64,000 bases of DNA from Terriglobia bacterium (GTDB lineage Bacteria > Acidobacteriota > Terriglobia > Terriglobales > Acidobacteriaceae), in the NCBI GenBank assembly GCA_021324365.1, contig JAJPJE010000060.1, positions 38,401-102,400 of the forward strand. Reading direction: 5' to 3'. Under the pieces are notes generated by a model that saw only the letters and a list, made by a program, of their open reading frames with translations, did no database searches and was not told the origin of the DNA. Below, piece after piece: positions 25,466 to 34,800 of this stretch. The position numbers and the translations under genes are program-made. Positions within the stretch are counted from its first letter, which is position 1. Each line of letters starts with the position of its first letter.

Positions 25466-26146
25466 ATGGGCAGCTCGCAAAGAATGCGGCCTCAACCGCA
25501 AAAGACATCCGGCTTGTGGACCACGAGTCAGGCTTACACGCTAGGCGTGGTTTGCCTCGCAGCCGGTCTAGCGATCGGCTACCTATTGCGTGGATCGGAT
25601 GCGTTCACTCCGGGATCTTCCTCCTCATCGACCAGCCAGAGTTCCGCACCTGCGAGCTCATCTTCCGCGGATTTCCCCATGCCTGGTGCGGGTCTGAGTA
25701 ACGGCGCACAAGCAGCAGAGGCAGTGGATAAAGCCGCTGCTCCCATGATTGCGCAATTGCAAGCGAATCCTAACGATGCCTCGATGGCGACCCGGATCGG
25801 CAATCTCTACGACGACGCCAAGATGTATCCGAAGGCGATCGAGTACTACGAAAAATCCGTGAAGCTCAATCCGCAAAGCGCCGATGTGCTCACGGACCTG
25901 GGAACGGCATATTTCTACAACGGAAATCCTGACCAGGCGCTTACGGATTTCAATCGTGCGCTAAAAGTCCGCCCCAACTATCCCCAGACGCTCTTCAACA
26001 TGGGTATCGTGAAGTGGCAAGGCAAAAATGACATAAAGGGAGCAGTCGCCGCCTGGAATCAATTGCTGCAGACGAATCCGAACTATCCCGAGAAGCAGAA
26101 AGTGCAAGAGCTACTCGCACAGGCGAAACAGCAGGGCGTGCAGTAG
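25466..26146 (+). CDS. Membrane-anchored TPR protein
   Basis: A 226-residue protein with an N-terminal membrane anchor (about residues 24-42, LGVVCLAAGLAIGYLL), a Ser-rich linker (50-68) and three to four tetratricopeptide repeats (about 98-215, with YPKAIEYYEKSVKLNP and PDQALTDFNRALKVRPN). Same strand as hemA and 14 bases after it, with AGGAG at the hemA stop. The anchor-plus-TPR plan resembles the CcmI/NrfG apocytochrome chaperones; given hemA next door a role in cytochrome assembly is possible but not shown. Confidence 0.82.
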   Translation: MGSSQRMRPQPQKTSGLWTTSQAYTLGVVCLAAGLAIGYLLRGSDAFTPGSSSSSTSQSSAPASSSSADFPMPGAGLSNGAQAAEAVDKAAAPMIAQLQANPNDASMATRIGNLYDDAKMYPKAIEYYEKSVKLNPQSADVLTDLGTAYFYNGNPDQALTDFNRALKVRPNYPQTLFNMGIVKWQGKNDIKGAVAAWNQLLQTNPNYPEKQKVQELLAQAKQQGVQ

Positions 26147-26181
26147 ATCGCTAGATCACATCCTTGCATCGCTCCGGTTTG

Positions 26182-26187
26182 TATAAT
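26182..26187 (+). promoter_or_regulatory. Putative sigma-70 -10 box for GH18 gene
   Basis: A perfect TATAAT preceded by GTTTG lies about 47 bases before the ATG at 26234. The -35 match is weak, so this is suggestive only. Confidence 0.35.
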
Positions 26188-26233
26188 CCGCAAAGTACAA
26201 GCTCTACCAATAAAGTAAACCCGAGGAGCCCGC

Positions 26234-27190
26234 ATGCGCCCACCCGCGGTTATCATCTGTTTCATAGTTGCGGTCCCCCTGTCCTCCTTTACATTTGCGG
26301 CTGAAATAGAGAAGGGACTTCCGTCACGCGTTTTTGCTCCTTACATCGATTTAGCCAAGGCCACCGGTACGCTCGAGCAGATTCATGCCGCATCAGGAAC
26401 GAAATACTTTACGCTGGCGTTCATCATTTCCGGCGCGAACTGTGTTCCCGCATGGGGTGGAACGCTACCGGTTGCGACCGACATGGACATTGCCAAACAG
26501 ATTATCGATCTACGCAAAGCGGGCGGAGATGTGATCATCGCTTTTGGTGGACAGGCAGGGCAGGAACTGGGCGTGACTTGCCCCGATGTTGCCAGTCTCC
26601 AGGCCGCATATCAGGCTGTGATCGATAAATACAAAGTAAAACAGATCGATCTCGATGTTGAAGGAGAAGCAATCGGAAACCGCGCGTCAGTCGATCGGCG
26701 CAGCCAGGCACTCACGAACCTGGTTGCTGCAAATCCCGGGCTGCGCATTTCGTACACGCTGGCGGTGACTCCCGGAGGTCTGATTCCGGATGGCCTTACG
26801 TTGCTGAAAAATGCGGTGCGCCATAAAACTCCAATTTACGTTGTGAATCAGATGACCATGGATTACGGTGTTCCGGTCCCGGCTGGCGATATGGCAAGGA
26901 ACGCAATCAGCGCTACGAAAGGAACACTGCGGCAACTGAAGTCGATCGGCCTGCGGGCGAAGATTGGGATAACTCCCATGATCGGCATGAACGATTCACC
27001 GGGCGAAACTTTCTCCCTTGCAGATGCTCAAACGGTACTCAAGTTCGCGGACGAAAATAAAGACGTTGTGCTGCTTTCGTTCTGGTCGGTAGGCCGTGAC
27101 AACGGCAGCTGTGTAGGAACAGTTTCGCCCCTGTGCAGCGGAGTGGCGCAGACGAACTGGGAGTTCTCAAGATTTTTCAATAAGTACTAG
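26234..27190 (+). CDS. Secreted GH18-family chitinase-like protein
   Basis: Predicted exported TIM-barrel of 318 residues. The GH18 catalytic motif DxDxE appears as DLDVE (139-143) in QIDLDVEGEAIG, preceded by the strand GGDVIIAFGGQAGQ; E143 would be the acid. NQMTMDYG near residue 215 matches the substrate-holding Met-Asp-Tyr strand. Signal peptide about 1-22. GAGGAG in the leader supports the ATG. Likely acts on chitin, fungal wall or another N-acetylglucosamine polymer; no separate binding domain is visible. Confidence 0.88.
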   Translation: MRPPAVIICFIVAVPLSSFTFAAEIEKGLPSRVFAPYIDLAKATGTLEQIHAASGTKYFTLAFIISGANCVPAWGGTLPVATDMDIAKQIIDLRKAGGDVIIAFGGQAGQELGVTCPDVASLQAAYQAVIDKYKVKQIDLDVEGEAIGNRASVDRRSQALTNLVAANPGLRISYTLAVTPGGLIPDGLTLLKNAVRHKTPIYVVNQMTMDYGVPVPAGDMARNAISATKGTLRQLKSIGLRAKIGITPMIGMNDSPGETFSLADAQTVLKFADENKDVVLLSFWSVGRDNGSCVGTVSPLCSGVAQTNWEFSRFFNKY

Positions 27191-27202
27191 AGGGCTCGGT
27201 GC

Positions 27203-27517
27203 TTATGCAGCCCTCTTACGCGCAGTTTCAACGCGCCTATGCAACAGCTCTTTGGCTTTCTCCAGTTCGCGGCGTCGGGTCGCACTCAGATTGTGTCCAG
27301 CGCGATTGATATAGAACGTCAGCATACGCATGCCGGATGCAACGCCTTTCGGCGAAACCTTCTTTGACGCCAGAGTGCGCGCGATCGTGGCAGCATCCTT
27401 CTTAAAAAGCCCATCGGGCGGATGAGTCGCATCGGAGGTGGCGGTGACCTGTGCAGACCAGCGGCGACTGGATCCCTTACTATGCGATTTTTTGCGCGGG
27501 TTTTGGATGGTAGTCAT
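27203..27517 (-). CDS. DUF3175 family protein
   Basis: Small basic cytoplasmic protein of 104 residues with the DUF3175 pattern: RRWSAQVTATSDA near the N-terminus, a variable middle, then MRMLTFYINRAGHNLSATRR and a charged helix. The frame runs open to 27706, but only the part from Met at 27517 matches the family. Function of the family is unknown; a plasmid-stabilisation-like or nucleic-acid-binding role has no direct support here. Convergent with the GH18 gene. Confidence 0.8.
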   Translation of the reverse strand: MTTIQNPRKKSHSKGSSRRWSAQVTATSDATHPPDGLFKKDAATIARTLASKKVSPKGVASGMRMLTFYINRAGHNLSATRRRELEKAKELLHRRVETARKRAA

Positions 27518-27710
27518 GAATAGTGAGATGCGAAAACATCGACGAATCAGATAGCAGTGTTGACGCACTCTCCTGGTTGCTCGAGTTGGACCCAGCAATA
27601 CCCTGGCAAGCAATGCGCGATTGACAGATGCTTCACCGCAAATGATACGGCTGGAGCACGCACCCGTATCGCGCGAAGGACTGGACGCAGAACCAGCAAC
27701 TGACAATGCC

Positions 27711-28916
27711 CTACGCCGTCTTGCGCTCGGCTTCGGCTACCGGCAAGTAGATATCGAACTGCGTGCCTTTGCCCGGCTCGCTGTGGAAGCGAATATCGCC
27801 ATGCATAGCGAGCATGATCTTCTGCGCGCCAGAGAGGCCCAGACCTGTGCCACCGTGCTTGGTGGTGAAGTAGGGCAGGAAGAGCTTCTTTTGATCTTCT
27901 TCGGAGATGCCCGCTCCGGTATCTCGTATCCAGATATGAATGTTCTGCGCTTCGCGCCGGCATCCGACCGTCAACTGCCCGCCTTCCGGCATTGCCTGGG
28001 AGGCGTTGATGATGAGATTGGTGAAGACGCGTCGCAGGTCGGCGGCGTTGGCATTCACTGGTGGGACGTCGCTTAATTCGCGCATCAACTGCACGCGATG
28101 GCGACGATGGCGCAAGTGCTCGGTGAGTTCCAGCGCATCGTCGAGCAGAGCGCGAACGCTGACGCGGGTCAGGTCTCCGGTGCCACTGCGGACATAATCA
28201 CGAATACGCGCAATGATCCCGGTGCCATGTTCGACGGCGCTGCGAATCAGGCGCAGCAGGGCTCGTCGCTGTTCCAGAGGGGGCTCCGGCTCGGCCTGTA
28301 ACAGCACAACTGCGTGTGAAATTGTTTCCAGAGTGTTGTTGAAGTCATGAGCGATGCCGGCTGCCACCTGCCCGATGGCAAGGTGCCGCTCCATATCTGA
28401 GAAGCGGTTCTGCAGTTGCGTCAGTTCCGTAATATCGCGTGCGATCACCAGCGCTCCCACGGTCTTCCCGGCCTGATCACAGATCGGGTTTGCCGAGATG
28501 AGCAATTGCACCTCTTTGCCGGTGATGGGGTCACGCACGGCTCGCTGCTCCTCCCGCACCGTCTCGCCGTTAAGGGCGCGATCCACAACTTTCCTGCGAA
28601 ACCGGATTGCCTCGCCCGGAGCGTCCATCAATTGTGCGCGGATTTCCGATAAGCGGCGGTGGCGCAATTGCTCCGGCGTGCTGGCGAACAAGCGCGCGGC
28701 CGATTGGTTCAAGTCGATGATACGGCGATCGGTGTCAATGATCATCACTGCATCAGGCATGCTTTCCAACAGTGTGCCGATTTCGACCTGCCGCGTCGGA
28801 TTGAGTTTTTCCTGGCGTCCTCTTCGTTCCACCAAATACACGTTGGCTGCCAAGAAAGGAGCCAGCCGCGAACCCAGCTCCAGCAGCCGCAAAAGCGATG
28901 TGAAGTGATGCAGCAT
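27711..28916 (-). CDS. PAS-domain soluble sensor histidine kinase
   Basis: A 401-residue kinase. A short N-terminal hydrophobic region (5-28) is followed by a PAS domain (about 45-165, PDAVMIIDTDRRIIDLNQSA), the phospho-acceptor H190 in VAAGIAHDFNNTLE, and an ATPase domain with NLIINASQA, DTGAGISEED and GTGLGLSGAQ. No clear transmembrane pair, so the signal is probably cytoplasmic or membrane-proximal. The receiver-only protein encoded upstream at 29024 on the same strand is its likely partner. Signal unknown. Confidence 0.9.
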   Translation of the reverse strand: MLHHFTSLLRLLELGSRLAPFLAANVYLVERRGRQEKLNPTRQVEIGTLLESMPDAVMIIDTDRRIIDLNQSAARLFASTPEQLRHRRLSEIRAQLMDAPGEAIRFRRKVVDRALNGETVREEQRAVRDPITGKEVQLLISANPICDQAGKTVGALVIARDITELTQLQNRFSDMERHLAIGQVAAGIAHDFNNTLETISHAVVLLQAEPEPPLEQRRALLRLIRSAVEHGTGIIARIRDYVRSGTGDLTRVSVRALLDDALELTEHLRHRRHRVQLMRELSDVPPVNANAADLRRVFTNLIINASQAMPEGGQLTVGCRREAQNIHIWIRDTGAGISEEDQKKLFLPYFTTKHGGTGLGLSGAQKIMLAMHGDIRFHSEPGKGTQFDIYLPVAEAERKTA

Positions 28917-29023
28917 TCCTGTTTACCGGACGCACTTGCGCAAAAGCCGATCTGGACTGGAGCTTTCAGCTGTGCAGTGCTGAGATGTAGGATGAACTGT
29001 TTTCTACAGTGGATGCCGCAGGA

Positions 29024-29395
29024 CTATTCCGACGCTGCCCGCGCCGTGTTCTTCAGGAGTTCATTGACAATCGTGACTAATTCTTCCGGATTAACGGGCT
29101 TTTCCAGATAGAGATCCGCCAGCGGCTCGGCCGCTTGAAACGCTTCTGCGACGTACCCGGACACGACTACAACCGGCAGGGTGGAATGATTTTTCGCGGC
29201 CTGAACTACTGCACGCCCCACATTGTCACCCAGACGCCAATCGGTCACGACTGCGTCGTAGCTATCGTGCTCGAGCTTTTGAATCGCGTCCTGCGCCGAC
29301 GTGGAAGCCGTTACTTTGTGGCCAGCAGCTTCCAAAATGCGGCATTTCAGCGTAACGACGTTGGGCTCATCGTCAACGCAAAGAATTCGTGCCAT
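29024..29395 (-). CDS. Single-domain response regulator (receiver only)
   Basis: CheY-like receiver of 123 residues with acidic pocket D8/D9 (CVDDEP), phospho-acceptor D52 in AVVTDWRLG, and conserved K99 in YLEKPVNPEE. No output domain. It lies upstream of the PAS kinase on the same strand with a 107-base gap, so it probably relays the kinase signal to another protein or serves as a phosphate sink. Confidence 0.9.
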   Translation of the reverse strand: MARILCVDDEPNVVTLKCRILEAAGHKVTASTSAQDAIQKLEHDSYDAVVTDWRLGDNVGRAVVQAAKNHSTLPVVVVSGYVAEAFQAAEPLADLYLEKPVNPEELVTIVNELLKNTARAASE

Positions 29396-29526
29396 AGCCG
29401 AAACCTCGCGCTCTGCGACCGGTCCTTAGAACAATGGCGCTTAACTCCAGAAGAATCAACGGTATATTCTTAGACGACTACTGGAGGCTGTCAAATCAGA
29501 CCTACTCCGTCTTCTGCTTTGATGCC

Positions 29527-29563
29527 AAAAAATGTCTCCGCGCATACAACCCGGACATTTTTT
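29527..29563. terminator. Stem-loop terminator between P5C dehydrogenase and response regulator
   Basis: AAAAAATGTC and GACATTTTTT form a 10-bp stem with a 17-base loop, flanked by A/T runs on both strands. It lies 80-116 bases downstream of the leftward dehydrogenase stop. The remainder of 29396-29642 has no gene. Confidence 0.6.
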
Positions 29564-29642
29564 ATGCCCAAAGGGTCGCCCAGCCTCGATCCGTAACTTG
29601 GACCGCGCCTGGAATCCTTAAAGTTGAAGCTTTCAGCGTCCT

Positions 29643-31229
29643 CTATAGTTTCTTGCCAACCGATTTTGCCTGCGTGAACAGCAGCAGGTAGTCCGGACCG
29701 CCTGCTTTGCTATCGGTCCCAGACATATTGAAGCCGCCAAACGGGTGCGCGCCAACGATCGCCCCTGTGCACTTACGATTCAGGTACAAGTTGCCGACGT
29801 GGAACTCACGAATCGCTCGTTCCAGCTTCTTGTCGTCTCCGCTGTAAACTGCGCCGGTCAATCCAAACTCCGTGTCGTTGGCAATCTCGAGGGCGTGATC
29901 GTAATCCCGCGCCTTAATGACAGCCAGCACAGGCCCGAAGATCTCTTCCTGCTCCAACTTCGATTTCGGCTTCAGGTCGGCAATGACGGTCGGCTGGACG
30001 AAGTAGCCCTCTTTGCCCGCAACGCGCTCACCGCCTGTAATCAGGCGGCCATCTTTCCTCCCATGCTCGATGTAACCGAGAATCGACTTCATCGAACCTT
30101 CGTTGACCACGGGACCCATGTTCGGATTGTCTACAGGGTCACCGAGCGTGATCTTCTCGACCCGCGCTTTGAGCTTGTCAAGAAATGTGTCATAGATCTT
30201 TTCATGCAGGATGAGCCGGGAACATGCGGAACATTTTTGACCGGAGAATCCGAATGCGGAGACTGCCACGCCCTCGACCGCAGAATCGATGTCAGCATCC
30301 GCCTCAACGATAATGGCGTCTTTACCGCCCATTTCCAGGATCGTGCGCTTGATCCAGATCTGGCCTGGCACCTGCTCGGCAGCAACCTTGTTGATGTGTA
30401 ATCCGACTTCACGTGATCCGGTGAATGCGATATAGCGCGTCTTCGGATGCGCGACCAGCGCATCACCAAAGCTGCCACCCGCTCCGGGACAGAAATTCAC
30501 CACGCCTGGAGGCAGGCAGCACTCTTCGAGAATGGAGACGAAGAAGCGCGCTATGGCCGGCGAGTCGCTCGATGGCTTCAGGATGACGGTATTGCCCGAC
30601 ACGATGGATGCTAATGTCATTCCCGCCATGATTGCGCCGGGGAAATTCCACGGCGGAATCACGATACCCACGCCCAGCGGAATGTAGAACAAATAATCAC
30701 GCTCGCCCGGCAGTTGCACCGGCGCGTCGGCTGTCGCCAGCCGCAAGGCTTCATGAGCGTAGAATTCGGCGAAGTCGATGGTCTCCGCCGTATCGGCATC
30801 GGCCTCGGCCCAATTCTTTCCGACCTCGTACACCATCCACGCGCTGAATTCGAACTTGCGCTCGCGGATGGTATGCGCGACTTTCAGAACGAATTCCGCA
30901 CGCTCCTGCCAACTGGTGTGGCTCCAGGCCTGGAATGCTTTCTGTGCCGCTTCCATCGCTGGCTCGACATGCTCTTTGCCGGCTTTCTGGAAAATGCCGA
31001 CCACCTGGCTCGGGTGTGCCGGGTTCAAAGATTTGATCTTGTCGGACGTCTTGCTTCGTTTGCCGCCTATCACCAGGTCGTACTCGCGCCCAAGCTCGCC
31101 GCGTACTTTCTCCAACGCAGCTTTCATATTCCGCGCGTTTTCGGGACGGCTGAAATCGACGGCTGGTTCATTTTTAAAGGGTTGCAGATCGCGTGTGCTG
31201 ATCTGAGGAGGGGCTTCCACAGTTGCCAT
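29643..31229 (-). CDS. pruA: 1-Pyrroline-5-carboxylate (glutamate semialdehyde) dehydrogenase
   Basis: NAD-dependent enzyme oxidising glutamate-gamma-semialdehyde to glutamate, the second step of proline catabolism. The aldehyde dehydrogenase fold is complete: IPPWNFPG with N195, TILEMGGKDAI with general base E299, and the nucleophile C333 in FGFSGQKCSACSRLI. Length (528 residues) and the C-terminal NRKCTGAIVGAHPFGG match stand-alone RocA/PruA-type P5C dehydrogenases. The frame is open to 31277, but Met at 31229 gives the usual N-terminus. No proline dehydrogenase gene is in the window. Confidence 0.92.
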   Translation of the reverse strand: MATVEAPPQISTRDLQPFKNEPAVDFSRPENARNMKAALEKVRGELGREYDLVIGGKRSKTSDKIKSLNPAHPSQVVGIFQKAGKEHVEPAMEAAQKAFQAWSHTSWQERAEFVLKVAHTIRERKFEFSAWMVYEVGKNWAEADADTAETIDFAEFYAHEALRLATADAPVQLPGERDYLFYIPLGVGIVIPPWNFPGAIMAGMTLASIVSGNTVILKPSSDSPAIARFFVSILEECCLPPGVVNFCPGAGGSFGDALVAHPKTRYIAFTGSREVGLHINKVAAEQVPGQIWIKRTILEMGGKDAIIVEADADIDSAVEGVAVSAFGFSGQKCSACSRLILHEKIYDTFLDKLKARVEKITLGDPVDNPNMGPVVNEGSMKSILGYIEHGRKDGRLITGGERVAGKEGYFVQPTVIADLKPKSKLEQEEIFGPVLAVIKARDYDHALEIANDTEFGLTGAVYSGDDKKLERAIREFHVGNLYLNRKCTGAIVGAHPFGGFNMSGTDSKAGGPDYLLLFTQAKSVGKKL

Positions 31230-31455
31230 AAATAAAGACCTCACGCCCCAGGTGCTCCGGTACCTGAGGCCAAACACCCAATTCTACAAGATTTGCGGGG
31301 ACTACAAACCCCTTGTCCTGCTTGTGTTACGGCGTACCCATTCAATGACGGCCGAGAAACTGTGACACTATCCGCACACATCGGAAGTAATCTGGAAGGG
31401 TCTTCAGCTCCCCGGTATACCTCTACAGCAAGGCGCTTTCTGCCGAGGAGATCGG

Positions 31456-31755
31456 ATGATAAAACGCATTGTTGTGACTGCTGCTGCTCTGGCTATGGCT
31501 GCTTCTAGTTGCGCTTTCGCTCAGGCAGCGAAACCGTGCGAAGAGCTGAAGTCCGAGATTGCGCAGAAAATCGAAGCCAATGGCGTGAAGTCGTACTCGC
31601 TGGAAATCGTGGAGAAAGAAAAAGACGCGCAAGGCAAAGTGGTTGGCACCTGCGATGGCGGCACGAAAAAGATCGTGTATAGCAAAACGAGCGGAAACCA
31701 GAATCAGCAGGAAGCAGCTAACAACAAGCCTTCTGCGCAAGAAAACAAGCAATAG
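31456..31755 (+). CDS. Secreted DUF1161 protein
   Basis: Small exported protein of 99 residues. Signal peptide about 1-23 (VVTAAALAMAASSCAFA), then the DUF1161 pattern KPCEELKSEIAQKIEANGVKS with a paired Cys in VVGTCDGGTKKIVY, probably one disulfide, and a Gln/Asn-rich tail. Ribosome site GAGGAGAT precedes the ATG. The family is periplasmic and of unknown function. Divergent from the P5C dehydrogenase and convergent with the GH3 gene. Confidence 0.85.
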   Translation: MIKRIVVTAAALAMAASSCAFAQAAKPCEELKSEIAQKIEANGVKSYSLEIVEKEKDAQGKVVGTCDGGTKKIVYSKTSGNQNQQEAANNKPSAQENKQ

Positions 31756-31786
31756 CCTAAGTTTTCGAGTAGCAACTTGAATGGGA

Positions 31787-31820
31787 CCCAGGTTAGCCCA
31801 ATGGGCTGGGCGAACCTGGG
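31787..31820. terminator. Nested stem-loop between convergent genes
   Basis: An outer 8-bp stem (CCCAGGTT/AACCTGGG) encloses an inner 5-bp stem (AGCCC/GGGCT, loop AAT) and a 5-base GGGCG bulge. It sits exactly between two convergent stops. There is no T tract, so it may be a factor-assisted terminator or an intergenic palindromic repeat element. Confidence 0.5.
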
Positions 31821-31829
31821 CACCAGTGT

Positions 31830-34328
31830 CTATTGCAGCGTCGCCTTCGCGGTCAGGGCGATGTCCGCCGATGACGGTCCGACCAGGATGTCGAACTCGC
31901 CAGGATCGGCTTTCCATTGCTTGCCAGCTTCGTCCCAGTACTCAAACGCGCGCGGGTTGAGTGTCACGCTGACATGTTTCGTCTCGCCGGGCTTAAGGTC
32001 AACTTTACTGAACCCTTTAAGTTCCTTTACTGGACGCGGCACCTTTGCATGCGGTTCGCCGACGTACACCTCGCCAACCTCCATGCCGTCACGCGAGCCG
32101 GTATTGCTAACGTCGAACGAAACGGTCACGTCCTGCCCTTGTTTGAAGTCTGCAGGCGAGACTGACAGGTTGCTGTACTTGAACGTGGTATACGAGAGGC
32201 CGTAGCCGAATGGGAACAGCGGCTTGATGCCATCTTTGTCGTAATGACGATAGCCAACGAAGACACCTTCGCTGTACTTCACTGCCTTCGGATCGCCTAG
32301 CACATTGGGGTAATAGCTCTTGTAACTCGAGCTGTCTTCCCAGCGACGGTCGAACGTGGCCGGCAATTTTCCCGAGGGACTGTACTCGCCAAACGCCAGT
32401 TGCGCGAACGCGGTTCCGCCCTCCTGTCCCGGATACCAGGCTTCCATGATCACCGGTACCAGGTCGATCCACTTGGTCATATCAACTCCACCGCCTGAGG
32501 TGATCACGACGGCTGCCTTTTTATTTGCGGTGGCCATCGCCTGGATGAGTTCATCCTGTCCGAGCGGCAGAGCAAAGGTGCGGTCCGAACCTTCGCTTTC
32601 GTTCGTCGGATCGAACCCGGTAAAGACCAGCACCGCATCGGCCTTGGCCGCCAATTGCTTCGCCTCGGGATCGACAAACTCATCCGACTTGATCATGCCG
32701 AAACCAACGCCATCCCAAAAATCCTTCTTTGAAAATTCGAGCACGATCTGGTGTGGTTTTCCGGCCTCGAAGTTTACGGTCTTTTCATCGATTGCGGCCT
32801 TGGATGTTCGTAGGATTTGTTTCCCGTCGAGCATCAGTTTGTAGGCGCTGGCTTCGCCCCAGCGCGCTACATACAGCCGATACTCGCCGGACTTGGCAGG
32901 CTGAACTGTTGCCGTCCAGCGCGCGGTCATCGGTCCGTTGCCGACCGAGAAATGCTGCCGCGGATCCAACTTGATGCTTTGCTCGGGCCGCGTGATAACA
33001 GGTGCGCCGCTCCAGTTCGCATTGTTGTAGTACTGCGCGGTGACGGCCATCCAGCCGCCAGTCGTCGGTGATGTGTATTCGGTATTGTCGATGAGCTGTT
33101 CGATACGCGGAGAGCCCTGGTTGTAATAGACAGTAACGTTCGGTTCGACATAGTTGCTGACGCCTTCCAGGAAACTCACCGTTCGGAATGGCTCAACCTG
33201 CGCTGACCCGCCACCCACGGGAACTCCGGGATAGGCATCAGGGCCGACTACCAGGATCGATTTGATGGCTGATTTATCCAGGGGGAACACATTGCCATCG
33301 TTCTTCAATAGCACCATGGCTTCGCGTGCAGCTCGCAACGCAACATCTGCATTCTGTGCGTTGTAGGTGGAAATGTTCGGATCAGTCTGATCGCGATCGA
33401 GCCAACCGTTCTCGACGGCAAGCCTCAGGATGCGCCTGACCTTGTCGTTGATGGTCGCCTCGCTCACTTTCCCTGACTTGATCGCAGGCAGCAGGTTCTT
33501 GCGATTCATGAATTTGCCAGAGGGCATTTCCAGATCGAGACCGCCATTCGCGGCTGCAACGCCGTCGTAGGTGGCATCCCAGTCGGACATGATGACGCCT
33601 TGAAATCCCCAATCTTTCTTCGCAACCTGGTTGTTGATGAAGTCATTCTGGGTCGCATGCGTACCGTTGATCAGGTTGTAGGAATCCATGATCGAGCCGA
33701 CATGCGCTTCCTTTACAGCCGCCTCGAATACCGGAAGGTAGATTTCGCGCATCGTGCGCTCGTCGATGATCGAATTCGTATTATGGCGGTCATACTCCGA
33801 GTTGTTGCCCATGTAATGCTTGATGGTGGCACTCACGCTTTGTGCCTGCATGCCCTCGATGTAGTTCACGGCAATGCGAGAGGCGAGATAGGGGTCTTCG
33901 CCGAAATACTCGAAGTTGCGTCCGTTCATCGGGGCACGATAGATATTCACTCCTGGTCCGAGCATGAAGTGCACGCCACGTGCACGGGCGTCGCGTCCGA
34001 TTCCTGCGCCAACTTCTTTGGCGATTTCAGGATTCCAGGTCGCGGCCAGCCCGATTCCTGCCGCATATGTTGTCGATGGCCCATAATTGCGCACGCCGAT
34101 AGGACCGTCGGACATCTTCAGCGCCGGCAAGTTCAGACGCGGTATTTCGCGAACGTAGAATCCACGTACCCCGCCGATGTAATCGATTTTTTCGTCAAGT
34201 GTCATTTTGCTGAGGATGGAATCAACCCTCTGATCAACTTCCGCGGGAGATAATCTGGTTTGTCCGAAAGAGACTAAGGAAAAGAGCAGGAGAGCGAAGA
34301 CAGCAACTGCGCGTCGCAGATTTCGCAT
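31830..34328 (-). CDS. Secreted GH3 beta-glycosidase with PA14-like insert
   Basis: Exo-acting beta-glucosidase or xylosidase family enzyme of 832 residues. Signal peptide about 1-22; N-terminal TIM barrel with nucleophile D249 in GVIMSDWDATYDG; KHYMGNNSEYDRH is the conserved substrate loop; the C-terminal alpha/beta domain is interrupted by a PA14-type module (about 420-550, WTATVQPAKSGEYRLYVA); the acid/base Glu lies in the NESEGSDR region; a fibronectin III-like domain closes the protein. The PA14 insert usually shapes substrate binding. Probably periplasmic degradation of plant or microbial beta-glucans. Confidence 0.93.
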   Translation of the reverse strand: MRNLRRAVAVFALLLFSLVSFGQTRLSPAEVDQRVDSILSKMTLDEKIDYIGGVRGFYVREIPRLNLPALKMSDGPIGVRNYGPSTTYAAGIGLAATWNPEIAKEVGAGIGRDARARGVHFMLGPGVNIYRAPMNGRNFEYFGEDPYLASRIAVNYIEGMQAQSVSATIKHYMGNNSEYDRHNTNSIIDERTMREIYLPVFEAAVKEAHVGSIMDSYNLINGTHATQNDFINNQVAKKDWGFQGVIMSDWDATYDGVAAANGGLDLEMPSGKFMNRKNLLPAIKSGKVSEATINDKVRRILRLAVENGWLDRDQTDPNISTYNAQNADVALRAAREAMVLLKNDGNVFPLDKSAIKSILVVGPDAYPGVPVGGGSAQVEPFRTVSFLEGVSNYVEPNVTVYYNQGSPRIEQLIDNTEYTSPTTGGWMAVTAQYYNNANWSGAPVITRPEQSIKLDPRQHFSVGNGPMTARWTATVQPAKSGEYRLYVARWGEASAYKLMLDGKQILRTSKAAIDEKTVNFEAGKPHQIVLEFSKKDFWDGVGFGMIKSDEFVDPEAKQLAAKADAVLVFTGFDPTNESEGSDRTFALPLGQDELIQAMATANKKAAVVITSGGGVDMTKWIDLVPVIMEAWYPGQEGGTAFAQLAFGEYSPSGKLPATFDRRWEDSSSYKSYYPNVLGDPKAVKYSEGVFVGYRHYDKDGIKPLFPFGYGLSYTTFKYSNLSVSPADFKQGQDVTVSFDVSNTGSRDGMEVGEVYVGEPHAKVPRPVKELKGFSKVDLKPGETKHVSVTLNPRAFEYWDEAGKQWKADPGEFDILVGPSSADIALTAKATLQ

Positions 34329-34800
34329 TTTTTACCTTGGCTGTAAAAGAAGTGTGGCGTGAGGCGCGAGAGCGCCTTTGTTACTCAGCGTTCTCGAAGC
34401 CCACCGCCTGCAAACGGCACGAATCCTAAATCGATTCAGTTGAGATGGCAACAATGTTTGGGTAGATTGAGTGGTTAAGTGATCGGGTCATTGAGCCATT
34501 TCGGAAATGCGTAATTGGAAAGAGCTCGCATCGCGCGTTGTATCCGGCAAACGAGCTGGACGCTGCGACTCAATATCTTGCAGCCATCCTGTCCGACTTC
34601 TTGATGCTCTTCTTGCCTGCCGTTCTCTTCTTCGGACTTTCTGGCCAGCCGAGGATTGGTTCGCCGCGCATCAGCTTCGGACGGAATCCACGCGAGCCAA
34701 ACCAGAATGCTCGAAGACGGCGCAGGTCGGCCTTCCATTCTGCACTTTCCGACTGCAACGAGTTCCTTTTTTCAGCCATTTCAAGAAATCGCTACGGCAT
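34329..34800. other. 472-base region without a supported gene
   Basis: Several overlapping short frames exist on both strands (for example 34570-34779 minus, a Lys/Arg-rich 69-residue frame without a ribosome site), but none has recognisable content. It contains the promoter of the GH3 gene and a TGAGTGGTTAAGTGATCGGG stretch resembling the low-complexity spacer at 1200-1253. Confidence 0.5.

Noticed and set aside
31246..31269. Leader hairpin of the P5C dehydrogenase gene considered as a riboswitch
   Set aside because: It is a single short stem with no conserved aptamer sequence; ordinary leader structure explains it.
34570..34779. 69-codon Lys/Arg-rich minus-strand frame in the gap upstream of the GH3 gene
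   Set aside because: No ribosome site, overlapped by several equally long frames on both strands, and no recognisable motif.
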